A stretch of DNA of 64,000 bases from Poa pratensis (Eukaryota > Streptophyta > Magnoliopsida > Poales > Poaceae). The DNA is taken from NCBI GenBank assembly GCA_947311845.1, contig CAMZMU010000041.1, positions 137,826,529 to 137,890,528 of the forward strand, written 5' to 3'. Position numbers and translations under genes: made by a program. The number at the start of each line of letters is the position of its first letter. The stretch's first letter is position 1. The notes beneath the pieces are model-generated. The model was not told where the DNA came from. It saw nothing but the letters and a program-made list of their open reading frames with translations, and searched no databases. This document shows positions 44,372 to 56,796 of this stretch, one piece after another.

Positions 44372-46802
44372 CAGATTGAGGCGTTGGAGGGAGTTTACAT
44401 CCGGACGGGCTCAGGCGAGCGTGTTCTTTCCGGGCTTATCGCCAAGATCGGTGAGTTCACCTTCATCAGCGACAACGCGGGGTGTTTCGCCGGCAAGCCC
44501 TTCCCCGAGCATGGCTTCACCATGATGCTTGGCAGCTTCGTCACATACGTTGCTGTCGAGGTTGTTCGCGAGTACCCGGAGCAGGTGCTCGTGGACGACG
44601 AAACTCCTCTCCTCGCGGCTTTAGGTCGGCGTATCACTCGCCCCGAGAGCTGCGTGGAGGTGATGATGACCGGTCCGGTTGATGCCGCTGGCAAAGTAGA
44701 TGCCAGCAAATCCAAGCCGGCCGAGGTTGCTAAGGTGAGATCTGCAAAGCCCAGGCTAGAGAAAGAGTTGCCTGGTACCCCCGAGGTGCGACCCTGGTAG
44801 AGATAGTGAGACACTGGCAGACCCAGTAAATCCAGGAGTGGATGTGTAGTGACTGTGGCCGACCTAGAGGCAAAGCGTGTCCTGTTGCAAAAGGAGGCTG
44901 TAGCAATGATGACAGCTAGAGATGAGTTCAATAGAGATCTGCGTGAGTACAATGCAGCGAATGGCTTCACCCCGGTAGCAGTTGATACACATAGGGGAGC
45001 CGAGGTGCGGCAGAGAGGCAAGGGGCTCAATGATGAGATGGACAGGGAGGCTCGACCTACCACCTCGGCTAGGAGTGAGAGTCGCGTGTCGACTGGAAGG
45101 CCGGTATATAGTTCCCCTGCTAAGAACCTCAGAGCTGCCGAGGCAGGCAGGGCCGAGCTATCCGGGTTGACTGGAGATGCATGGCGTGCGCAGCAGAAGC
45201 GAGTCAATGAATTAGTGTATGTAGCTAACCAGCAGAATGAGGCTCTCCGCAGAGCATATGCCGGGGCTGGTGATTCGAGATGGTTTATTCAGCTAGGCCA
45301 GTTAGTCAGGTGTCCAAGGGGCAAGCCTCGTCTCCACTCGTCGGAGGAGCCGATCGAGCCCGGAGTGTCACCTCGGGTCAGAACAAGCAGCTGCAGATGT
45401 ATGATCCGGTGTTAGCAGCAAAGCAGAAGGTGGGCCAGGGCAATGCTAGCCGAGCTAAGGGAAACCCCGGCCCAGGTAATGCAAGCCGAGCTAAGGGTAA
45501 CTCCGGTCAGGGAAATCAGAATGGCGGGCAAGCAGCGTCGGCTGGCCGAGGTAAACCACCTCCGCCCCCGAGGTATCAGCAACAACCCGGCCGCAGGGGC
45601 AATATCAGCGAGAGCCGGAGTATGTTCAGCAACCTCAGAATGTCGGTCAAGGCGATGACCGATATGATGATGGAGACTCGGCCATGGCGCGAGCTGGATA
45701 CCACAGAGTGGATGGGGCGTTGGGACCTCGGATAGGAGGTCGGATGTTAGCTCCAGGCGATGTTCGTAACAAGCTGGATAGAATCTACTTATCCGAGCAA
45801 CTGGAGGAGGAAGGCCCTCCTGGTCCGGCGTGTTTTGGACCTCGGATCATGAAGGAGCCACCACCGCCAGTATCTCAGTTCCAGTTAGGTCGGAACACCA
45901 AGCCATACAACGGGAGCACCAAGCCGCAAGATTGGCTGACAGATTATGTATCCTCGGTGCACATAGCGGGGGGCAATCGCCGATGGGCGGTCCGGTATCT
46001 CCCGCACATGTTGGAAGGTCCAGCTCGGATCTGGCTGAATAATTTGCCGGAGTATAGTATCAACTCCTGGATAGACTTGGAGCTGGCGTTTAACAGCAAC
46101 TTTGCTAGTACATACAAGAGGCCAAACCGACCTCAGCTCCTGGCAGCATGTAAGCAAGATGATCATGAAACTGACCGAGAATTCTTAACTCGGTGGAGCA
46201 ATGTTCGGAATTCCTGTGAAGGAGTTGTAGAGGCACAGGCCATTTCCTGGTTTGCAGATGGTTGTCGACATGGCAGCATGCTGTGGCAGAGGCTCCAAAG
46301 AGATATGCCGAAATCCCTAGCAGAAACAATCCGGATTGCAGATTCTTATGCTCTGGGTGATCCGATGCAGCCAGCAGCAGAGGCAGTGGCACGTAACAGA
46401 AGGAGGGAGCCAATAAACAACCGGCTCGGACCAAGGTGTAATGACCGCCAAGAGTTCGGACAAAAGAGGAGGGAGCCGGACTACCCATACACCTCGAACC
46501 AAGTTGCAGCGGTGAACCCGGATCAGCCCGGAGCTGGAGGTGTCCAGAGGCCGAAAATCAATGGTCCGGCATTTAGTCCGAACCCGGAGCCACCCTTGAC
46601 TTATGAATCAATGATAGATGGTCCTTGCTGTTACCATACGACCGACCCGCGCAAGCCAGCCAACCATTCAACCCGGCAGTGCAGCTGGAACCGCAGAATC
46701 AGGAAGAAGGGGCGAAGGCCGGAGGAAACAGAGCAGGACCACCTCAGAGATTTCAGCCGAGGTCCCACCCAAATCTGTCCGGAGCAAATGTTACCCCGAT
46801 AA
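44372..46802 (+). pseudogene. E4 gag, frameshifted
   Basis: Gag is spread over several frames. An N-terminal part at 44372-44800 (AGKVDASKSKPAEVAK near its end) meets stops around 44798-44853. A coiled-coil-like part 44849-45270 and a Gly/Asn-rich low-complexity part follow (45430-45530, repeated GNASRAKGN). The retrotransposon gag core is at 45684-46802 (KPYNGSTKPQDWLTDY, ARIWLNNLPEYSINSWIDLELAFNSNF, REFLTRWSNVRNSCEG). A Cys/His motif (CCYHTTDPRKPANHSTRQC) near 46625-46685 replaces the usual zinc knuckle. Gag would form the particle. Several frame changes show that this copy is defective. Confidence 0.88.
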
Positions 46803-47755
46803 CCACTGCACCTCCTCCGAGGCCTGCAGCAGCAAGGCCCGTGAATGTTGTGAATGTCCGAGGTAATAACAACAATGGTGCCGGACCAAGTCAGCAGTAT
46901 GAATACCCCGGAAATGACTATAGAGAGGCTCATGCGAGCTATGTGGTCTTTGTGACCGAGCCAACTGACAAGAAGAGTGTGCAGAGGCGTGCCATGGAGG
47001 TGAATGCAGTAATGCCGGTGGTGCCGACCTATATGAACTGGTCTGAGCAGGAGATCACTTGGAGCAGGAAAGACACACCTCGGATCATGCCGAGCCCTGG
47101 AAAGTATGCCCTGGTGGTAGATCCGACGTTGTGTGGGCCTACTAACAATGTGAGGTTTACCCGAGTTCTGGTGGACAATGGCAGTGCCATCAACATCATG
47201 TACCGAGACACAATGGTGAAATTGGGCATATCGCCAAATCAGTTGATGCCAAGCAGTTGTACTTTTCATGGGATTGTGCCTGGCGTTTCCTGTGCACCCA
47301 TGGGCAAGATATGGGTGGATGTAGCATTTGGAACCAAGGATAACTGCCGAGTTGAGAGTATCGAGTTCGAGGTGGTGGACTTGGAGAGTGCATACCATGC
47401 ATTGCTTGGAAGGCCGGCTCTGGCCAAGTTCATGATTTCCACCCATGTTGCATACCTGAAGATGAAAATGCCAGGGCCTAATGGGATCATATCCATCTCG
47501 GGTGACTACAAGCGAGCCATTCAGTGTGCCTCGGCGGGGTCTAATCTGGCCGAGTCTTTGGTGATCGCAGCTGAGAAGAAGAAGCTGCATCAAGTGGTGG
47601 CAATGGCGCAGTCAACACAGCTCGGCATGTCCGGACTGATGAGCCCGGACTCAACTGCAGCATTCGAGGTGCCCAAGGAGACCAAGAAGATCCCCATTGA
47701 CCCGGAGCACCCAGAGCATATGGCCATCATTGGGACCGGGCTGGGCGAGAAATAG
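46803..47755 (+). pseudogene. E4 aspartic protease region of pol
   Basis: This open frame overlaps the gag end (the frame starts at 46625). The retroviral-type protease active site is visible as VLVDNGSAINIMY (Asp-Asn-Gly-Ser, near 47170), with the hydrophobic ALLGRPALAKF (Gly-Arg) near 47400. The domain continues to GTGLGEK and stops at TAG 47753-47755, where related elements continue without break. The stop separates protease from RT in this copy. Confidence 0.88.
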
Positions 47756-49870
47756 GAAAGCGAGCTCTGTCACTTCCTCCGTGAGAATCGGGATATCTTT
47801 GCATGGTCGGCTAAGGACCTGCCTGGTGTTCCGAGGGAGTTGGCAGAGCACTCTTTATTTGTCAGGCCGAGGTGAAACCGGTGAGGCAACCGACCCGTCG
47901 TCTCTCAGACGACCGAAGACAAGTGGTGCTGGACGAGCTGGCTAAGTTGCTTGCAGCCGGGTTCATTATGGAGGTGCTGCATCCGGACTGGATATCCAAT
48001 CCGGTCTTGGTGGAAAAGAAGAAAGACGAGCCAGCCGTGGTCAAGGTGTGGCGCATGTGCATTGACTTCACTAACCTCAACAAGGCGTGCCCGAAAGATC
48101 CGTTTCCATTACCTCGGATTGATCAAGTGATTGATTCCACTGCTGGTTGTGAACTGTTGTCTTTTATCGATGCGTACTCTGGTTTTCACCAGATACCACT
48201 GAACCCGAAGGATCAAATAAAGACTGCTTTTATTACCCCGTATGGGGCGTATTGCTATCGTGTCATGTGTTTTGGTCTGAGAATGCCGGGGCAACTTATC
48301 AGAGGTGTATGCAGAAATGCCTGCACTCTCAAATGGGCAAAAATGTGCAAGTGTATGTCGATGATATCGTCATCAAAACTAAGGAGAAACGTACTCTCCT
48401 CGAGGATCTCGAGGAGACATTTGTGAATTTGAGAAAATATCGGTTGAAGCTTAACCCGGACAAGTGCACCTTTGGTGTCCCGGCTGGAAAGTTGCTCGGA
48501 TTCCTGGTGTCTAGCCGAGGTATCGAGGTTAACCCGGCCAAGATCCGAGCTATTGAGAACATGAAGTTACCGAAGTGTTTGAAAGATGTGCAGAAATTCA
48601 CAGGGTGCCTAGCCTCGTTGAGCCGATTTGTAGGTCGGCTGGGAGAAAAAGCCTTACCTTTGTACCAGCTCATGAAGAAAAGTACCGGGTTTACATGGAC
48701 CCCGCAGGCCGACGTGGCGTTCAATGAGCTGAAAAAGATGTTGTCCACTGCCCCGGTGTTGGCGTCACCATTGCACAATGAGCCGATGTTACTTTACATT
48801 GCGGCCACAAACCGAGTTGTAAGTGTGGCAGTGGTGGTGGAGCGCGAAGAAGGTGGCAGGTCGGTGCAGAGACCGGTGTATTACTTGAGCGAGGTGATCT
48901 CTACCTCGAAGCAGAATTACCCTCACTACCAGAAGATGACGTATGGTGTCTACCTGGCGGTCAAGAAGTTGAAGCATTATTTCCAGGAGCATCCCATGAC
49001 GGTGGTGTGCGAAGCTCCAATCTCGGAGATCATCGGGTGCAAAGATGCAACTGGCCGAGTTGCCAAATGGGCGATTGAGGTGTCTCCATATGCACCACAT
49101 TATGAGAGAAGAGATGCAATTAAATCCCAGGCGTTGCCGGACTTCTTTTGTGATTGGGCCGAGATGCAGTATGAGCCACCCAGGCCGGACTATAATTATT
49201 GGAAAATGCATTTTGATGGGTCCAAGACAAAGATCGGGCTGGGGGCTGGAATAGTCCTCACCTCGCCGAAGCGAGATCAGCTGAAATACGTGCTGCAGAT
49301 TCATTTCTCAGCATCAAACAATGTGGCGGAGTATGAGGCCTTAATCCATGGCCTCAATGTGGCGAAGGAGATCGGTATCCGGCGTGTAGAGTGCTTCGGC
49401 GATTCCGACCTGGTGGTGCAACAATCTTCTGGAACTTGGGATGCTCTGGATGCCAACATGGCGTTATATCGGTTCCATGTGCAAAAGATATCCGGGTTCT
49501 TTGAAGGGTGTGAGTACAGGCATATACCTCGGACAGAAAATGATGCTGCCGACGTGTTGTCAAAGCTCGGTTCATCGAAAGAGGCAGTACCACCAGGGGT
49601 AGCCCTGAATCACTTGAGAACTCCTTCAATCAAACCTTCTCCTGAATCCGAATCTATTTTCATCCCGGCGGAGCAAGAGCCCGGACCTGTTCCAATGGAG
49701 GTAGACGTCGGGTGCGTTTGGTCGGACCCGGGGACTGCGTGGCAGAGCTCGGGGACTGCGCACCGAACCTCGGGGGCTCATCAAGACTCGGGGACTGGTC
49801 GCAGGATGGTGGAGGAAATAATGGAGGAGATTATGGTGGCCGAACCAATGGAGGTGGACGAGAATTTTTT
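47756..49870 (+). pseudogene. E4 reverse transcriptase and RNase H
   Basis: After the stop, ENRDIFAWSAKDLPGVPREL continues the pol linker. A frame change near 47868 leads into RT (VKPVRQPTRRLSDDRR, WRMCIDFTNLNKACPKDPFPLP). A further one-base shift near 48280, just after CFGL, is followed by the catalytic YVDDIVIK (about 48350). The thumb, the connection and RNase H follow: MHFDGSKTKIGLGAGIV (first Asp), EYEALIHGL (Glu), FGDSDLVV (Asp) and NDAADVLSKLG. These enzymes copy the RNA genome and degrade the template. Catalytic residues remain, but the frame is broken at least three times. Confidence 0.92.
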
Positions 49871-51157
49871 CCTTTGCACCCAGTGCCGGAGTGGGCGGAG
49901 CAAATCATGAAGTTCATAACGGAGGGAAGCTTGCCAAGTGACACAACCGAGGCTAGGAGAATCCAAAGGAGGGCAAAGGCGTACACCATCATCAACAAGG
50001 AGCTCTATAAAAGAAGCGTAACCGAGGTGTTGCAACGGTGTGTCGAGCCAGCTGAAGGCAAGGAGATGCTTTTGGAGATCCACCAAGGAGAGTGTGGTCA
50101 TCATTGCAGCACAAGAGCTCTGGTGGCCAAGGTGTTCAGGCATGGGTTCTATTGGCCCACTGCTCTTGCTGATGCAGAGGCCATAGTCCGGAGATGTGAA
50201 GGATGCCAAAGGTTTGCCAAGCAAACGCATATGCCAGCCTCGGCGCTCAAAACAATTCCTATCACTTGGCCGTTTGCGGTATGGTGTTTGGATATGGTGG
50301 GAGAGTTCAAACCAGCCCGAGGTAACATGACGCACATACTGGTGATGGTGGACAAGTTCACCAAGTGGATCGAGGTGAAACCAATCCGGAAGTTGGATGG
50401 TCATTCAGCAGTGACTTTTTTGAAGGAGATCATTCTGCGATATGGGTACCCCCATAGCATTATCTCGGACAACGGCACGAACTTTGCTGTTGGAGAATTT
50501 GCTCGGTTTTGCATGAACAAGGGAATCCGGCTGGACATAGCCTCGGTGGCACACCCGGAGTCTAATGGACAAGTGGAAAGATCAAATGCTCTAGTGTTGG
50601 CCGGCATCAAGGCTCGGCTCATTGAACCACTGCTGAAAACGCCGGGGTGTTGGATAGATGAGATACCAGCAGTACTGTGGGGTCTAAGGACCACGCCAAA
50701 TCGATCAACTGGCTATACGCCATTTTTTATGGTCTATGGGGCAGAAGCTATGCTACCCACTGACATCGAATATGATGCGCCCAGAGTGGCAATGTACACT
50801 GAAGCCGAGGCAAAAGAGGCTCGGGAGGATGCAGTAGATCTGCTTGAGGAAGCTAGAGAATTGGCCTCATCTCGGTCAGCAATATACCAACAAGGTCTCC
50901 GACGTTATCATAGCCGGAGTGTCAACCCTCGTGTGTTTCACGAGGGAGATTTGGTGCTGAGGCTGGTGCAGCGCAAGAAAGGTCGGCACAAGTTGTCACC
51001 TCCATGGGAGGGACCGTTCATTGTGAGCCGAGCTCTGCTCAATGATTCGTACTATCTAATAGATGCGCAGGAACCAAGGGAAGATGGGCTGGACAACCCC
51101 GGATCAGAGGTCAGGCGACCATGGAATATAGCTCTACTCCGACCTTTCTACTCATGA
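49865..51157 (+). pseudogene. E4 integrase
   Basis: A frame change in a T6 run near 49866-49871 leads into integrase. It has an HHCC zinc-binding domain (HQGECGHHCSTRALVAKVFRHGFYW ... CEGCQRF), then a DDE core with CLDMVGEF (Asp), SIISDNGTNF (Asp) and PESNGQVERSN (Glu). The C-terminal domain is GDLVLRLVQRKKGRHKLSPPWEGPF. The frame ends at TGA 51155-51157. There is no chromodomain, as in Tat/Athila-like gypsy lineages. Integrase without further breaks is the best-preserved part of this pol. Confidence 0.92.
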
Positions 51158-51723
51158 AGGGCGCAATGTATGTACCTCGGTTAATCCTTAATGAAATGTC
51201 GGCACTCCGAGGTTGAAGCTCGGGGACTGCCTCGCTCTTGTGCTTGTGTTTTATTTCTGTTTGTCAATTTCGTTCATATGCCGAACTATTTTGAACCTCG
51301 TCTCAAACTTCAAGTAATGTATGCTGTGTAACTAATCTTGTGACTCGACTGACGAACGCCAAATGGTAGTCAAGAGCAAAGATGAAAAAACGTGGGAAAC
51401 ATGAAAATGGACTCGGGGACTCGGTCCAAAAATATAGTTCGGCATGTGTCGTTTACTAACCCCTGTCTTTACCTTTCGTTTATGTCGGATGATTTTGAAA
51501 CACACCTCGACATTTGCTAAGTACTGTATGCTATAAACAACAATCTTGTGACTCGACTGTCGAACGCCAAAATGGTAGACAAGAGCAAAGAATGCCAAGT
51601 ATAGTAAACACGAAAGTGAACTCGGGGACTCGTTCCAAAAGGGTTCGGCATAAATTCTTAGAAAAGCATGGTTCGGATAGCAAGATAATAGTACTGGTAG
51701 CAAGGCAAACTACTTAAGGTCTG
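51158..51723 (+). mobile_element. E4 spacer with tandem-like blocks
   Basis: A non-coding region between pol and the antisense gene. Two related blocks (about 51320-51440 and 51530-51660) each contain CTTGTGACTCGACTG.CGAACGCC and then ACTCGGGGACTCG. They look like an old local duplication of about 210 bp. Confidence 0.7.
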
Positions 51724-54700
51724 TTACATCTGCACCCGGCATACCGGGGATTTAATGTTTTGTTGAGACAAGTTCAGGCCTCGGAAAGAGACCTCGGTCG
51801 CGGATGGGGCAGGACCTCGGGCAGGAGCCTCGGGCGCAGGAACAACCTCGGGCGCAGGAACCACCTCGGTCGCGGAAGCAACCTCGGTTGTTGGAGTGGA
51901 TGCCGGGGTGTCCGTCACGTCGGGGGAGATCACCTCGGTGGCTACGGCTTTGCCGGACTTGCCCTTGGAGTTCGGAGGTTCGTCGAAGCTGAAGTCATCA
52001 TCAGAGCCTTCAGCCACCTCGGTTGTTTTGCCGGCCTTGCCCTTGGAGCTCTCAGGCTCGTCAAAGTCAATTTCCTCGCCGTCAGAACTTCTTCACCGGA
52101 CTCTCTTCCTCGTCCGAGCTCTCTTCATCCTCAGAATAGAGGCGCCCGTCATCAAAGGTCCGGGTGTTTGCATAACTAGCAAAGAGGTCGGCTGCTGCTT
52201 GGCGTTTCGCAATGCCATCAGGGGTGGAGTTCCAAGGAGAGCCCCTGCGCAGGGAGGTAACCGTGTGGATCTCAACATCTTCATACCAGACAGCACGAAC
52301 ACCAGGGCCTTGTCCGCTCCAGCCCGAGCTGATGAGCATCTCCACTCCCGAAGTCTAGCCTCGGCTCCTTTCAGCTTCGTGGCGAGCTCGTCGATGCAAG
52401 TGGGAGTCTTGACCTTGGGCCAGAGGGCACGGTGGACCTCGATGGCAGCATCAACCAGCTTGGTTCCAATGGCCCTGAGCGGCCTGATCCGAGCATTAAG
52501 GGCAACAAGGTGGTCCTGGATATCCCAGCTTTCGCTGAGGGTTTCTGTCTCAGCCCTCTTTGCCCGAGCTGCTTGAACTTCGCGGATAGCCTTGTCCTTG
52601 GAGTGCTCAAAGTTCTCTGAAGAAGACAAAAAGGCTGTCGCTGAAATAAGGCATACGGTGGCACGGGGTGTAGGTCGGCAGAAAATAAGGAAAAGGGGAA
52701 AAGAAACTTACTGTCCATTTGGTGATTAATCCGAGCGAGCTCGGACAACCAGCTTTTCGATATAGCTCGGAGGGCGATAAGTTCGGCTTCGGCCGAGGTG
52801 GCGCGGCTCTCCAGGGTCTTGGCAAGCTCTTGCTGCTGTTCGGCGGCCTGGTCTTGACCTTCATAGCGTCCTCCACAGCAGTTTTGGCTTCATTAGCCCG
52901 GTTCAGCTCTTGTTGCAGCCGAGCTATTTCATCTTCGGCTGTCTTCAACTTGGAGGCGTAATCTTTGTCGCTCTGCTCCTTTGCGGATAGAAGAGTCCGG
53001 TGAGACTTCTTCAGTCTGTTGTGATCCAGCAGGAGGTTCTTGAAGATCTTTGTCCGAGCATTGTTGCACTCCTGAAAAAATAGAGAGATCAGTTCGAGAA
53101 ATCCGAGGTTTTTTAGCACCCGAGGCCCAATTGAGTCCCGGGGACTTGGCATTGGCCTCGGGGACTCAGCATGGGAGAAATGACAAGTTTTTGAGATTCA
53201 AGCCGAGCAATTTTAACTCGGTGGAGTGTCAATTGCTCAACCCGAATCTCGGGGACTGGGAATAGTGTATGTTTGTCATTTGGTTTCAAAGGAAGAAAGA
53301 GAGTTGCGTAAAGAAACTTACCGAGGCCTTCTTGCTGCAATCAAGGACCGCAGTCTGCATGTTGTAGATGGACTGGAGCACGGCGCTAGGTCCAACTGGA
53401 TGCTCAGAGCTCGGGTTAGAGGAGACCTCGGCAGTGTCAGCCGAGTTCCAGTCCATCGTAGTGCTTCTCCGAGCCTAAGCTGTTCCCGCTCTTGGTCCGG
53501 AGTTGCCCGACCTCCCAGCTGCTGATGTTCGGCTGGATGGTAGCAGCAAAAGAGCTCGGGAGGTGGCGACCTGAGAGCTCGAGGGCGCGGTCTTGGTCAA
53601 GGTGGACCTCGGCGCAGAAGCGGGAACATGCGGCACCAGTTGGGTGCTCGCAGCCTTGGGGCCCGGTGGCGGTGGCGGCATTGGAGTTTGCTGTGGCTGT
53701 TTGGGGGGCTCAACAACTGGAGCTGAATCTTTCTTCTGCTTCTTCTGCTTCTTCTGCTGCTGTTGCTGCTGGTTGCGCGCAGCTTGAGACTTGGGGGAGA
53801 GCCGAGGCTCCTGCACGGTCTTAGCCGGAGTCTTGGCGCGATCTGTCTCCGCATCCTTCTGAGGAGGCGGAGGAGTCTGATCTCGGCGGGGAGCAGAGTG
53901 CCCCAGGCCGGAGTCAGAGCTCGGCGGTGGAAGTTCGGCGGAGGAGACGCACCGGGGAGGAGATGGTCTTCTCCGGGCTGCTGAGGTCAATGGACCGTTC
54001 TGGAGGAGAGGCTCTGGCGGGGCTGCCGAGGTTAACCTCGACCTCGGTTGTCTGAGCTTCAACCACTGGAGGCAGTGGTGAGTGTATCGAGCTGTGGCTC
54101 TGTTTGATCTGCCGAGCCGGGCTAGACGAAAAAGAAAAGATTAAGTTAGAGTAAAAAACTTAACCTCGGAACAGCGTGAAAGGTAAAAAGGAGCAAGGTG
54201 ACTTACGCATCTTCTTCCACGGGGCCTCGCTTCTTGTGCCTCGCCGAGGTCTTCTTGGCACGCTTGGCTTTGGGCGCCGCAGTCTCCGAGGTCTTGGAAG
54301 CCTCGGCATCCGAGGTACCAGGTCCTGAGCGCTTCCGGGAAGCTGCAGACGCTGGATGAAAGTTCTTATATGTTGGAGGAGCATATGAAATGGGAATAAC
54401 GTTGACAGGTTCCAGAATTTGGCAATCATCATCGTCATCATCGGGCCAATCCTGGATAGACGATCGAACTGGTGGGCGGTGCGAGGTGAAACCACGAGTC
54501 TTACCCGAGGTGGCCTTGGGAATGGGGAGGTGATCCTCATTGTCCGGATCTTCAACCTCGGCGGCGGCCGGGACAGGCAGGTCGGGAGTCCACTCCTTAG
54601 AAGAAAGGGGGCCATCCTCGATTTCCTGTCGAGTGAACTTCTGCAGAGGTGGCAAGGTAAAACCGAGTTAGCACAAGAATCAATACAAGGCCGGGGTGAA

Positions 54701-55659
54701 AATGAAACCGAGGAATATTTTACGTCGGGTAAAGTACACTTACTTGAGCTGGAAGGTGATCTCGGTCATAGGGCTTGACACCCCATTTCCACTTGTCGGG
54801 CATGGTGGTCTTGGCGATGGCCCGGATGCGCCTCTTCACCTCGGAGTCATCAAGTTCAAAGGTGCTGTGCCGAGTGGGGTCGTAGCGGCCACTCATATGG
54901 CAGATCTTATGGGCCCGCTCTTGTAAAGGGCTAACTCGGCGGGTGATCATGGTGCGCAAGATGTCATCTGCTCCCCAGCTTTTCTCCTGGAGTGACATCA
55001 TGGTTGGTGGATCAGAAGAACCTCGGGAGCGTCGGGTGCAGGCTCATAATCCCAGTTGAGTTGGGCAGTGGGGGTTCCAATGGTGAACTCCGGCAAATTG
55101 ATGAGATCTTCGGTGCCCGGGTTCTTCACATAAAAGAAGGAGCGTTGCCATTTGCGGCAGGAGTCCAGGCCCTGGATCCGAGGAAACTCAGAAAGGCGCC
55201 GAGGTGAAATCGAGGCCGCCCCGCAAGCGTCATCTCCTTGTCCACGACCTTCTTGTTCGGGACACTTTGCTTCTTCAGCTGGAAGTACTTGGCCCAGGAC
55301 TCGATGCTTGGCCATAATCCGAGGTAACCCTCGGAAAAGGTCGCGTAGGCCGAAAGTTGGAGGATGGCGTTGGCGGGCAGGTGGTGTGGCTGTAGCCCAA
55401 ATTTGTCCAAGAAATCCCGGAAGAATTTCCCGGCCGGGAGCCCGAAGCCACGTTCAAAGTGGTCCAGGAAGACGACCCTCTCCCCGGATTCCACCTCGGG
55501 TTCGATGTCTCCTTTCTTCGGAATCCGGCAGATGAGTTTAGCCGGGATCCGCCGTGAATCTCGGAGCCATTTGATGTCGACCTCCGTGACATCGGATCCC
55601 TCCCAGCTACCTCGTTCTGCAGATGCTCCTTCCTCGGCGGGATCCGAGGCAGAAGACAT
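51724..55659 (-). pseudogene. E4 antisense gene (Transposase_28-type plant gypsy ORF)
   Basis: Minus-strand coding blocks run from ATG 55659 (MSSASDPAEEGASAERGSW) through FLDHFERGFGLPAGKFFRDF and LSAYATFSEGYLGLWPSIESWAKYF. After a frame change near 55200 come IQGLDSCRKWQRSFFYVKN and DSEVKRRIRAIAKT. Further exon-like blocks follow: 54655-54203 (acidic, DWPDDDDDDCQIL, then a Lys/Arg-rich tail), 54062-53475 (Pro/Ser/Gln-rich), 53080-52850 (coiled coil, LQQELNRANEAKTAVEDAM) and 52629-52090 (helical). It ends with a Pro/Ala/Val repeat and TAA at 51724. Antisense genes of this type sit between pol and 3' LTR in several grass gypsy families (Grande/RIRE2-like; Pfam calls the N-terminal part Transposase_28). 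Function is unknown. Frame breaks make this copy doubtful. Confidence 0.75.
51807..51890 (-). repeat. CCTCGG-based minisatellite at the antisense gene end
   Basis: Imperfect units of about 18 bp, each with ACCTCGG(G/T)CGC, encode a Pro/Ala/Glu/Val repeat (PAPEVVPAPEAPA) on the minus strand. Confidence 0.8.
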
Positions 55660-56796
55660 GTTGACGCTTTCCTGCAGAAGAGGGAGGTTCAACCGGGGTA
55701 AGTACCTCGGACAGTTCAGGATAGCCGGGGTAAAATACCTCGGATCAGTCAAACAGCCGAGCTAAAGGATTTAGGCGGGAAACATGTTTCTACCGTGGCG
55801 AGATACTAGCAAAGATCTACCGTGAGCTAAAAAGGGAAATAAAATCGAGTTCATCCAGGGGCAAAACTAAAAGGATAGTGCTACGGATGCGTCTGGTGCA
55901 AATCTAAGCGAGATCTAAAATGTGCTAAAAGGGCTCGAGGGGATCATCTAGTTCATCAGAATCTTAGGGTTCATCAGGATCCTCGAGTTCATCGGAGGAT
56001 GAACTCATCCACGGCAATGGAGGGGAAGCAAGGAACTCACCGTGGAGGAACGCGAGGGATCGGCGGCGAGTCGATGGCGCCAGGCGCAGTGCGCGTGCTC
56101 CGGTGCGGCGAGGCGCTTGACGGCGCTGCGGACGGTGTGCAGAACGGCGGCACGTACTCCGGTGCGGCGAGGCGCTCGACGGCGGCGCTGGAGGCAGAGG
56201 GCACGAAGCGGTGAAGTGGGGAAGAAGAATACGAAGTCCTGCCCTGGGCCCTATTTATAAGCGGCGTGCAGTAATGGCGTGCGGTAACTGCGCACTACCG
56301 CGTGGTTACCGCGGAGGCGTGGGATCGTGTGTGAGCGGAGGAGCGGTTGCGCGGTTGGTGGCCGCACGATCGGCCACATCGTGGGCCGCAGAGTGGCAAC
56401 CGCCAGCCTCGGATTTCCTGTGCTGGTCAGCGCGAGAATCGAGGAGTCGTGGGCGGTCAAGTTGGCCTCGCACTTGAGTGCGCAGGTGCGCTGTTCGGTG
56501 GGTCCGGCTGACGAGGGCGGTGTGTGGTCAGGACCTGTCTTTCCGAGGTCCGGATTTCGAGGTCCGGGCAGAGATTCTTCGCCACGTGCCTCGGAAAATC
56601 TTGAGGCAAGATTATGCTGAGTCAAGAAGCTGGAAAGATCAGATTGCATATCAACCTCGGGTTAAATTATGGTCTGTGGGAAGTACCTCGGCAGAGCTAT
56701 GTTGGAGGTCAGTTTTAGAGGTGGTGCCTTGTTTGTTTTTGAATCTGCTACGGCCCTCATCCGAGGTCGTAGGACCGCACCAGCTTCGGGGACTAA
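55660..56796 (+). mobile_element. E4 region upstream of 3' LTR
   Basis: Non-coding on the plus strand. It probably contains the promoter and leader of the antisense gene: on the minus strand a TATAAATAGG-like box (plus-strand CCCTATTTATAAGC, about 56246-56259) lies some 600 bases before the antisense ATG. It ends with CTTCGGGGACTAA, the polypurine-tract position, directly before the 3' LTR. Confidence 0.65.

Noticed and set aside
45885..47593. Minus-strand ORFs up to 320 codons inside E4 gag and protease
   Set aside because: They mirror the sense frames, whose protein motifs are unambiguous.
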